Shown: positions 50,222-60,900 of the stretch, one piece after another
Numbering within the stretch: the first letter of the stretch is position 1
Layout of the letters: every line of letters begins with the position of its first letter
Assembly: GCA_905182985.1 (NCBI GenBank)
Contig: CAJJDN010000065.1
Span: 276,522 to 340,521 of the forward strand
Length of the DNA stretch: 64,000 nt
Reading direction: 5' to 3'
Source: Paramecium sonneborni
Taxonomy: Eukaryota > Ciliophora > Oligohymenophorea > Peniculida > Parameciidae
The notes under the pieces: model-generated
The model's input: only the letters and a program-made list of their open reading frames with translations
What the model was told of the DNA's origin: nothing
The model's database searches: none
Position numbers and translations under genes: made by a program

Positions 50222-50551
50222 TAAATATGTAAAATAATGCTTTACTTTCTCTAAGCCAATTCTTTTGAAATTGTTAAACGTTTTTTATTGTTTCTTGGCT
50301 GATGCAATAAGTTCATTGAGAATAAAAAATAATAATTTAATAATAATTGCTAGTTAATATTTCAAACAAATTAGTAATACAATTTAATAATTACAAAGAA
50401 AGCTGCTTGAATTTATTTATATTATCCATAAAAATTTGCATCTTCTTTATTAAACATCAATTTATCAAGCAAAAATAATAAAGTGATGGTAAGAAGACAA
50501 AACGATTATATAAAACACTCATAATAATTATCCTTTATGAAAATATTGATA
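50222..50551. other. Spacer with possible missed small exon(s)
   Basis: On the minus strand the piece NELIASAKKQQKTFNNFKRI (near 50265..50325) and the start-like MFNKEDANFYGQYKQIQ (from ATG 50457) both look coding. They may be extra 5' exons of the channel gene or a separate short gene. I could not join them: the only candidate intron (about 45 nt) is longer than the others and gives the wrong phase. Confidence 0.35.
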
Positions 50552-52115
50552 TCAATAATTTTCTTGATTAAGTTATTGTAATGCTTATCTACTAGCATTT
50601 TCTAACATTCTGATATTTTCTTTAAATTTATCATTCGTTTCTTCTAACATCTTTCTTTTCATCTATTAATTTAAATAATTAAATACTTATATGATTTATT
50701 TTTCTTCTTCTCTTTTTTTCAATTGTTGTTAAAATTATTTTTTTATTAAATCAATTTCATTTTTTGATTCATCAAGATTTTTCTTTTAATCTTATAAATA
50801 TTTTTTAACTTCTTCAATCTGTTTATCATCTAAAACCTTATTAAATCTATTTAAATTAAAGTTTAATTCGTCTATTTTTTTTAAATTTTAGCTTTTATTA
50901 ATAATTTAACTTATCATTTTATCCTAAGCTTCAAAAATATAGTTATAATTCTTGAATAATTCTGTCAAATTTTTACAAGCTTTAATTTTGCCACCATCAG
51001 CTTCTATTTCAATTTCATCTTCATTCAATTATAGTTCATATTATTAATCAAACTTTTTCATAACTTCTTTAAATGTTTAAAGATTCTCTTATAACATTTA
51101 AATAGCTTATTTGCCATTAGTTTCTAAAGGAGCCTTATATAAATCACTTTTAAATTAATGCATATTTTATTAAGGATTTTCTAATTCTTATGGAATACTT
51201 TCATTTCCAAAATCTATTTTTTTTCTTTTAATGTAAACGTTTCTTCTAATTTATAGAATTTCTCCTAATTCATTATGTATCTTAACTAAATTTTCTCTTA
51301 GTTACTCATTTTCTTTTAGAAGTTTATTGTTGACTTCTTCCCATTTTTTCATAACTAATTGACTAAATTCATATTCTCCATTAGATGCAAAAACACTAGG
51401 ACCTTCTTATTCAATAGGTTATGTCACTTCTAAACAATTTTTATAAGATTTTGAATTCTATTGTTTTTTTAAATGTTCTTTAAGTTTTTAAATATCTAAA
51501 TCTCTTTACTTTAATTCATGTTCAAATTAACTTGATCTACTTTATAATTTAGATAACTATTTTTATAGATCTTCTCTCTCTAACATTAATTTATTACTAA
51601 TTTAGATTATAATAAGAATACATTTATTCTTTCTAAACTTTTTCAGTACTCTTAATTTTAGCTAATAAAGTAGTATTTTCTTATTCAAGAATTTTTTTAC
51701 TTGTTGATATTTTTTCAAAATTTAAAGATAATTGTAATTTTTCAGCCTCTATTTTATTAATTTTTTCAAGATAAGTGTTTTTAAAATCCATGTCTTCTCT
51801 TCTTTATTTAATTACTTCAACTAATCTAAATTAAAGTTAATAATAATTTTCATACACTTTGACAGTAAGATCTATTTCTGAATTAGAATTGCTATACAAA
51901 TCACCTAGACTAGGAAATCCCATCATGATTAATTTTTCTCTGATGTTATTAATTTGATTTTGAAGAAAGTCTTTTTTATATTCATCATCAAAATTAGATT
52001 CAACAATTTTTTATTATTCTTCTTAATTTTCTTAAACTTAGAAAGAATAAGTGTTACGAGGTTGTGGTGGTTCTTGAATCTTTTCATCAAAGAGATACTA
52101 TTTATAGTTTTCCAT
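50552..52115 (-). CDS. Coiled-coil protein of about 500 residues
   Basis: Starts MENYKQYLFDEKIQEPPQPR at 52115 and ends at TGA 50552..50554. After a short proline-containing leader comes a segment with a well-folded look (MMGFPSLGDLYSNSNSEIDL), then long heptad stretches (KINKIEAEKLQLSLNFEKIS, LLKENEQLRENLVKIHNELG, DDKQIEEVKKYLQDQKKNLD). Introns were not fully mapped. The MGFPSLGDLY segment followed by coiled coil suggests a centrosomal or flagellar protein, but I cannot assign a family. It starts 47 bp downstream of the B-box/EF-hand gene. Confidence 0.65.
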
Positions 52116-52162
52116 ATTTGAATTAAATAATAAAAATTTAAACAGTCAATTAAGTTCAATCC

Positions 52163-53981
52163 TCAATAATATTTAGAAGCATAATTTCCGCTTACTTATG
52201 TTGATTCTTTAAATCTTTGATATGTTTATTTTTCTTCAAATTAAACTCTTTTAGGTTATAAAGAAGATGATTTTTATTTATTTTTTAAACTAGATTCTGC
52301 TGTAAATTCTATATTATTTTTATTAGGTAATTGTCTATTAATTACTTAAGTATTAAAATTATCTCTTTCTATAAATCCAAATCTCGGTTATTCATATTAA
52401 ACAGGTTATGGCACAGGTTATTTTTCAATAGCTTAAGAGAAACGAGTAAAACTACTATAAATAGTAGATTATTATTATGATTTTTCTATAAATTTAGTTT
52501 CTTATTTTGGTTAAGGTGATGTAGTCTTTACTCTAATTTTTCGATTATATAATTTAGCATATTTAACTGATTCTGCTTTGACTTGTTCTTCTAATCTCTA
52601 TAATTCTTCTAAATACCAATCAATTCCAAGAAAATATTCATAATTAACCTAAAATAGTTTATTAATTACTTTATCCTCTTTTTCATCTCTAAAATAGATA
52701 ACAAGCCTTTCAACTTCTTAAACTGACATACCTAATTCTTAATGCATAAGATATTTAAATTTAACTATAGATAACCAACCTCTATTGTCTGGATCATATT
52801 TTTTGAAAATAGCTTATAAGTCTAATTATTTTAAATATCTTCTAGCTTTTAAATCTATAATAGAAAACCCTAAGTATATTAATATTCATCTACATAAAGA
52901 TCTAAAAACTTTGAAATAAACTTCTTTTGCAGCTCTTCGTTATTCCTAATAATCACCAAAATTAGCGTATTTATCCTTTCTCAAAATTAAATATTCATCT
53001 TTTGGATAGCCAAAGAAATGTTAACAAGTTCCAAAGACTTTCATTTTAGGTAATTCGTTTGTGAATCCAATAACTTAAATTTGAATATGTTTTATATATA
53101 CAATCTAATTAAATTTCTTCATAGGGTTTAATGTTAAGTGCACATTATTCATTTACTACATCAATAAAACATCCACAAAATGTACATATCATACATAAAC
53201 TATCTAAAGTATTTACAACCTTTTTAAGTAATCTTACCCAATCATAGATTTCATCCTCAATTTTAATAAAGAATTCTTCTTTAATTTTTTATAATGATGA
53301 TATCTTTTCTTGACGACATTTACAAATAACTTGTTTTTTAAATTCAATTTATTATTATAGTATTTCAGAGTTTTTAATTTTGGTTCTAAGATTAAACAAT
53401 TCTCTAGAGAGATCACTAGGATGTGAAGTTATTTCAGCTATCAAAATTATATTATTAATAATACTTTTAATAATGATACTGAGTAACTTCATAGTTTATT
53501 AACTTAAGGTTTTAGACATAAATAATAATGGTAACACATTCTAATCTAAAGCTAAATATTCAAATGTATGTATAAAATCATCAATTGAATTTAAGTGTTT
53601 TTATAACCATGTAATATCTTTCTATAATACAGCTGTCAATGTTCCAGATTAATCATTTAATCTCTTTAAAATACCTCCCTCAAATTCCATATGTACATCC
53701 TTTACAATAGTAGCCTTTACTTCTGTTATATACTTCATTCTAGTTTCAATCTTATCTAATTAATCTAATAATATCTCCTTTTTATTTTTCATAGCACTTT
53801 CAATTCTATCTTTGATGTATGTTTATCTTATTGTGTATGCATCTTTAAAACTAATTATTTTATGATTCTTTGTTTAATGTGGTCCATAACTAACGCAATC
53901 ATTACAAACAAGATCTTTACAAGTTTCACAAAATAATTCTGTAACCTTTTTATGATGTTAACATTCTCTATTTTAATTCAT
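52163..53981 (-). CDS. B-box zinc finger, coiled-coil and EF-hand-like protein
   Basis: Starts MNQNRECQHHKKVTELFCET at 53981 and ends at TGA 52163..52165. The first 40 residues form a B-box-type zinc site: C and H of CQHH, CETC, CNDC and a final H pair (HQTKNHKI), as in TRIM-like proteins but without a RING finger. A coiled coil follows. Near 52740..52800 is an EF-hand-like loop (DPDNRGWLSIVKFKYLM) in which the twelfth position is K rather than E, so calcium binding is doubtful. The C-terminal quarter is Q/S/K-rich. A comparable B-box, coiled coil and EF-hand plan occurs in ciliate cytoskeletal proteins; the function is not known. The start lies 23 bp from the divergent RecQL4-like gene. Confidence 0.75.
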
Positions 53982-54004
53982 TTTTTTTAATTATTATTTT
54001 TTAA

Positions 54005-56285
54005 ATGAACGATTCTATTGATTCTGGATATTCATTTACACCTAAATAATAAAAAAAATAGAGCTCCATTCCATTTTTAGTTAGTGAAGAAGTCAAAAAG
54101 ATCATTTCTTTTAATATGACACCTTTTAAAGATAATAATCATTATGAACAAATCAGAACTCCAATTACAGAAGGTTATGATAGAAAATTACAAGATGCTA
54201 TTAAATAATTAGAAATAGAAGAATTAATCACTGATCCAATCGATTTCTTATGTAGAAATACTACAAATAATATTATTTGTTCTCTAAATTTAAATACAAT
54301 TTAACGATCAATTTTATTTTAATTACTTTCTATTTTAGTTGATGGATTAGTTGTTATTATCTCTTATAATTATGTACTACTTAAAGAAAAATTAAGAAGA
54401 ATTCAAGATATTGTTTCATGGGCAGCCATCAATCCAGAAGTTCCTGATCATTAAATTGAATTCATTGTTAAAAATATCTCAAGCAGAAATATCAAATTAT
54501 TAATTATACATCCAGAATAAGCACATCTAATAGATTTATCAAATCTAGATATAAAACTACTTTTGTTAGATTAATCTAATTATTATTTATCATTTTTAGA
54601 AATTGGCAAAGTTCAATCAGATCTAACTAAATATATTTCTAAAGCTAACACAGAATTTATCCATATTCTTTTGCCTATTACTTAAAGTGTCTTTATTCAA
54701 GATCTTCGATTATTTCAACCTTTTAATAGAACCTATCAAACTTATAGAGAGTAATAACTTTGTTCTATAATATCTTTAGATCATTCACTCCCAAAACTTA
54801 AATCACATGCTCAAAGGATGAAAGTCCTATTAAATCATTGATCTCATTGCTTAGAAGCTAAAGACTATACAGAAAAACTGGCATTGCTGTCTATTGTCAT
54901 AATATAAGTGCAGTTGAATCTGTTTAATTTACTTTGTAATAAAATGGATTTAAGAGTAATTCTATTCATTAAAAAAAACCTGAAAATTAAAGATAAGCCA
55001 GTTATTATGATTTTGCTTCTTAAAATATTGATATTGTTGTATTACCTAGCGGATTTCAATTGCCAGAAGGATTGAAAAATTTTATTTTTCTTTCTGTACA
55101 TTTATATTTGCCATTAAATATTGAAACATTCATTCTAGATATATCTGAATTAAATAAAGAAGCAAATTCACATATATTTTTATGTGATGATTATTATTTC
55201 ACTTAAAGGGCTGAGATCTGTTCTAATTTTATTTAAATTGAAAATTTAGCTGTCTTTATGTAAGAATGTGTTTATACAAATGATTTAATATCAAAAGATG
55301 AAAATGATATAACTTATTGGTTAACTAAAAAATGGTTACATTTATAAAATTAAGAATAATTTGAAATAAAAATAAAAAAGATTTAGTTAAATGAGTCTTC
55401 ATTAAATTTTGATTTTAGTAAAAAACAAATCTAATTCTTTCTCTAAGAATTAGAAAAAGAAAAATGGTTAGAAATTTAAGTAACCATTCCTGTAGAATTA
55501 ATTATATCATAATTACCAGAAGATGAGTAGATTTCTTAAAATATATAAATTTATGGTAAGAAATCTGGAAGCCTCAATGGATATAAATGTTTAGTTGATG
55601 ATTTACTTAAAGGATCTGTAATGACACCAATTTAATTAATAAATAAACTAAAATTATTAAAAGTTAAATTTGAAATTTCAGAAGAAGCTTAAATAATAAA
55701 ATTAACACACTTTCCATCTCAATCTGAATTGTAAGCAAAAGTTTTAGATATTTATTCTGGTATTAAACGACAAAACATTATTCGAATTAATAATTTAGAT
55801 TAAATGTACACAATGGCAAAGACAGGATCCTTTAGATCTTTGGAATATATGTGGAAACAAATTTAACTATAGAAAAATTCTACATAATTAACTGATTTTA
55901 TTTAATAATATTTAGACTAGACTATCTATTCTGATTTAACTGGAAATAATAATTTACCTTTTATTAAGCTTGAAACTTAAAGAGAAAAGTCAACTCTTTT
56001 GTAAGATGTCAAGGTATTAAGTATTGATAATACTTTTAGTGTATAATAAACTTTTATAATATAATTGATTATGGATTGTCCTGGATTTAAAAAGAAAATT
56101 GTGCAACCAAAATATTAGTTATATTGCAAGGTCTTAAAACTAATAAAAAAGAGTTAAAATCTTTACATTAATGGAATAAATACAGATCATATAATTATTT
56201 GAAAATCCATGAAATGATTCATGAATAATTAGAATAGTTAGAAACCAAGTTATTGTGTTAAAGTAAAAAAAAAATTAAAATCTGA
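54005..56285 (+). CDS. RecQL4-like protein with eroded helicase ATPase motifs
   Basis: 741 residues with introns 54751..54779 (29 nt) and 56014..56039 (26 nt); the spliced length divides by three. The fold of a RecQ helicase is recognisable. NIICSLNLNTIQRSILFQLL corresponds to the Walker A region, DGLVVIISYN to motif Ia, HPEQAHLI and LLLLDQSNYYLSF to motif II, TGIAVYCHNISAVESVQFTL to motif IV and DIVVLPSGFQLPEGLKNF to motif V. The Walker A GKS/T has become IQRS, the DEAH box DQSN, and the arginine finger region (normally GRAGRDG) ISELNKEAN. The C-terminal half resembles RECQL4 (LTHFPSQSELQAKVLDIYSG, MAKTGSFRSL, ILVILQGLKTNKKELKSLHQ). It should be unable to hydrolyse ATP and may be structural. 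No N-terminal Sld2-like region is apparent. Confidence 0.65.
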
Positions 56286-56339
56286 TATATTATATATATA
56301 TATTTGTTTTCATTTTACATACACAGGAAAAAATTCTAA

Positions 56340-57190
56340 TATATGTTAATTAAGCTGATTGTTTCTGTATCCGAAAATGCTGGTACACTGAAAATCCTGA
56401 CTTTCTCAGAAACAATTTTTTTCAAAGTTTTCGTGTTTCCAGCAGAGTAAATGTTAAGTAAATCTCCTAAAATGATGGATCCTAATTTTATTAAGGATAT
56501 GAATTAAAAAAACTAATCAGATTATTAACATTTAAGTATCTTAAACAATTGAGACTATATTCTCATAAAATAATGTCACTTCCAATAAATCTTCATCAAA
56601 ATAATCCTTAACCAAAGAACGATATTATCTTGTACTTTTTGATACATTAACATTGAAATTAAATAGAGATCTGAAGTCCAATTTTACGGCTTCAAAATAA
56701 TTGTTCAAGAAAGCTTAGGTAGATACAATTAATGAATAAAAATTAATTTTTTTCTTTTAAAACAACTTTGATTTATAGAATTAATTAAAAGCTTTCAATT
56801 TATAATTCAAATAAAATCATAAAAATTTAAAAGGAAAGGTGCATAATCTTTCATCTTTTACAATATTATTAGTACCTATTTACCCATTAACCATCAAAAT
56901 AATTCCTGTTACCAAATCTGAAACATTAATTATTTTAATTTGATTATTTGGAAGACAGGATTAAGAATAATTGATAGTTTTACTCTTCCTCATTTATATT
57001 TAATCTAAGAATTTGTTCATACTTTTGTAAATTTTTATTTACATTTTAAGAAAAAAAAAAGGTTTTATTTTCAACTCTTTGAAGATGGTTTTAATTGCCT
57101 CATTTGTAACTTATTAATTTAAAATTTTTTCGATCAATTCTATGAATTAACAATCTTTATTATCTGTTTAAAATCATTTTACTAAACTTA
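56340..57190 (-). CDS. Possible DNA polymerase delta small-subunit-like gene (structure unresolved)
   Basis: Protein-like pieces can be read in order on the minus strand. QFIELIEKILNQQVTNEAIK and QKYEQILRLNINEEEQNYQL lie near 57150..57000. KIINVSDLVTGIILMVNGQI (near 56930..56870) resembles the OB-fold strand of POLD2 (VSKLVTGTVLAVFG). SLIVSTQAFLNNYFEAVKLD follows near 56730. The C-terminal SAGNTKTLKKIVSEKVRIFS and VPAFSDTETISLINI (56470..56350) resemble the POLD2 end (CGNTPSF..., VPDFSATQTACLVNL). A 25-nt intron (GTGACATTATT...) near 56545 fits. One TGA near 56815 remains unexplained, and the phosphoesterase-like middle is not evident. It may be a diverged, mis-spliced or decaying B-subunit gene; limits are approximate. 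Confidence 0.3.
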
Positions 57191-57913
57191 AATAAAGAAT
57201 ATAATAGATGTGGCAATATTGAGATCTAAGACATTTATTTTTAGGTTGTAAGTGAAAATGAGTTATTTATTAAATTTCTAATACATTTCTCTCATGTTTG
57301 AATTTCTTTTCACAAAATATTTACAATTTTTAAAGAATAAAGAAAACATCTATATTTCTTTTTACTTTCATATTTAAGCGGGAAATAATTATTATTATTA
57401 AAAAATTACTCAGTGATTTTCAATAGCATTATGTTCTATACTCATTTCTGATTTAAATTAGATTATATATTTAATTATTAAAGTGACTATGAAACTTTTA
57501 AATAATTAAAAAATTTCCATTTATTTCTTAATACTCTTATTAATATGTTAATTATGTCAAAATTTAGCATAAAAATAATATTTTTTATTAAGATATTTTA
57601 GAAAATTAATAAATTGGTGAGACTCAAATATAGAAATAGATTAATATTCTAAAAATGAATTTAATATAACTTTCCTTCTAATGGTTTTCAAAAATTTGAT
57701 CTTAAATTCTTATATATGGGTGCTCAATTATAACATTCTATTTATTATTGATGCCAATATGTTAGTAGAGTATATAATACAATTTGAATAATTTTATATT
57801 AATTTTATTACATAATAATGCAGCCTCGAGAAACCTTACCATAACAAAGAGCTTCGGCAAAATAATAGGATTTTAAAAAATATAAAAGCTATAGATTCAC
57901 AATCTCGAATCAA
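57191..57913. other. AT-rich spacer
   Basis: About 720 bp between the unresolved minus-strand gene and the start of the second four-domain channel. I see runs of A/T, no convincing ORF and no RNA gene. It should contain the channel promoter; the segment 57820..57913 is a little less AT-rich, which may reflect a leader. Confidence 0.45.
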
Positions 57914-60900
57914 ATGATGAAGCGTAACCCGACGAAATTTTTATAAGAGATGAAGAGTCTCAAACAAAATATTTAATAAAGTACTTTGAGAAGTTTAAAA
58001 AATTTTCAACCTTACGAAAATAAAGAAGATAATTCATCAGATTCTAGTGATTATAATAATGTTGATGAGAAGCCTGATCCTTTAGAAGGCAAAATAGGAG
58101 TACCTAATTTGAGTTTTAAAGAAGGCTTTTTGATTACACTTGAATAATAAGAACAATAAACACATAATTCTTCTGATAAAAATAGCTCCAAGGGTGGATA
58201 AAAGTATATGTTAAAGAATATAAAAAAATTATATGGTGATTAAAGTTCAATGAGTGATGTTAATTCTTAAGAACAATTACTGGATAGAAGACATGATAAT
58301 TTCCCTCTTAATGATTAAATCGAAGAATTAGAAGTCTAACATGTTGAACCAGTGGATTAATTTTGTGAAGATCTTACTCCAAGAATATTGAAGAAGTATT
58401 AAAAGTATAAAGAACGAAATCCATTTGAAGATCCTTATTATGTAGTTTTGACTCCTCTTCATGGATTAGAAAGGTTAAAGCATGAATTAAAAGTAATTAA
58501 ATTGGTTTAGTTTAGAATTACAATGATCATCTCAATTTCCTGAAACTTAGAAAATTCATTGTTTATTTATGTTTGTGTATACCAATGTATTTCTAGAAAA
58601 TAGTAGATAGCTACTTTTTTAAAATTATAAATGGTATTTGGATTATTTGTAATCTAACTCTATTCACTTTAAGTAATTCCAATCCTCCAATCACAAAGGA
58701 ATAGTACAAATAATTTATTTTTTATTGTTTTACTATTGAAATATTTATAAGGATCTTAGCTGCTGGAGGTATTTATCCAACTATTCATTTTTTGTACAAT
58801 AAAGAAGACATTTTTAATCTATCTTGTACACTAATTAGTTTTCTTCATTACTTTTATCCAACTTTTATTCCTTTCGATCCTACACCACTAAGAATAATTA
58901 CAATCTTATTATATTTAGGAGATGGCTTATTAAGATTAAAATATATGTTGATAGCTTTAAAAAAATCATTAGTATTTTTAGCTGAAGCACTCTTTATTCT
59001 TTTGATTTCTGCTTTATTCTTTTCTATTATTGGAGTATCTTTATTCTAAGGATTATTTAATTATAGATGTTAACCAATAAATGGAGATCCAATAGAGGAT
59101 TGGATTCAGTGTTATTAAAATAGTTGTCCTGAAGGAATGTAATGTATACTTTCAGAAGAAACTCCTAAGTTGCCAACTTCATTTAATAATATATTTTTTT
59201 CACTTGGATAAATTTTAAGAACAATAACAATGGATGATTGGAGTTGGGTTATGTTTTTTACTATGAGAATATTTCATCCTTGGATTTGGATCTATTATTT
59301 ATTAATTATATTTGTTTGTGGATTTTTTTCAATCAATTTGATGATTGCTGTTCTAAAAATTCATTATTCAGAAGCAACTATAGAATGTGAAGAATTTGAA
59401 AAGTTAGCTTAGCAAAAAAATGATCATAGTTTATAAAGATAAGAGATGTTCTTAAGTAAGGATGTTATTTCTTATTTTGATTTATCATTTTTGCGTTATA
59501 TAGGTTTTTATACTGTGTTAAAATAACATAGGCACTTGATAAGTACAAAAAAACCTTTAAATGAATTAATTGAAGACGATTTTAAACCAGAAAAAACTAA
59601 TCAATAATTAAGAATGCTATCCTCTAAATAAAAGAAGATTTTAGATGAAGCAAAAACAGTATTTTCAATTTTATATTTATTATAGAAACTTAATTAAAAT
59701 TCTATTTGGAATAAGTTTAAGAATTTTTCACTTAAAAATCAACTATTGCCTAAGTTTAAGGAACTTAAAAAAGAATAAAGTCTAGTAAATATTAAATTAT
59801 ATTCTGATGATCCTATTGAGATTTCCATTTTATTGAAAATAATAGAATATAATTTTACTTAATTAAACAATTCTGTAAATTATCATGTGGATTAGAAATA
59901 TAACAGTTTAAAGGATGTCTTTGTATAGAAGAAAAGGTATTTATGAGCTAATTTGCTAGAATTGGACATAAAGAAAAAATTAAAATGTATTATCAACATT
60001 TTTTATCAGCAAAGAATTTAAAATCAACTATGAGGCAATAATCTGATTTTTCAATTAATAGATACCCAATCCATAAGAGTACAAGAAGAATAACTATTTT
60101 AAGAACTTTAAGTAAAAAAGATGATAGTCTAGATGTTGCCTCTCCTTAAATTAGGAGAAAAAATAATGAGATATAATCAATAATCAATGTGAAAGCAAAA
60201 ACTTAAAGATCTAATCCCTTTGAAATAATAAATAAAGGCCGAAAATTTATTTTAATTTAAGGATATTATGTTGATTATGATTTGGTAAAGGATAAAATTA
60301 ATATGAAAATACCAAAATTAAAACAAGAGTTGGAATCTAATGAAGAGGTTTATTAATAAATATTTGAGAAAGAGAGAGAATAAAAAATTATAAAAACTAA
60401 AAATTGGTCAGGTAATAATGTATTACTAATGAATCCTAATCGCTTTTAGATGTTTGATGAAATATTCAATAGTTTAAATAATTTTAATAAATTGATATGG
60501 ATGCCAACAATAGGAGGGAAACTATTAATATTAAGAAGATATACTCTTATACTAATAGATAATTAAGTCAATTAATTATTTTTTGATTTGATTATATTGA
60601 TAAATTTTATTTTCCTATCTTTATATGGAATTGCTGATCCAATTATTATATCAAAATGTGAAGATACCTCAACTCTTTTTTTGTTGGTTGAAATAAGTTT
60701 ACAAATGTTTACATATCCATTGCAAAGGTTTTTCTCAAGCAAGGAAAATATATTATAAGCAATAATAATGATAGCAAGTTTTATAGAGTTTAGTTTTAGT
60801 GATTATTTAAATTTAACAGAATAAGATTTGAGATTGATAAGAGGTACAAAATGCATTCTCTTTTATAGATGTTTAAAATACAATTAGATGGCAGTATTGA

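Noticed and set aside
51929..53416. Minus-strand 60-76 codon ORFs at 51929..52159 and 53234..53416
   Set aside because: Out-of-frame readings of the coiled-coil and B-box genes; the correct frames are longer and show heptads or zinc ligands.
56286..56340. TATATA run as a telomere-addition or chromosome-breakage site
   Set aside because: No C4A2/C3A3-type telomeric repeats are seen nearby and the sequence continues with coding-like DNA.
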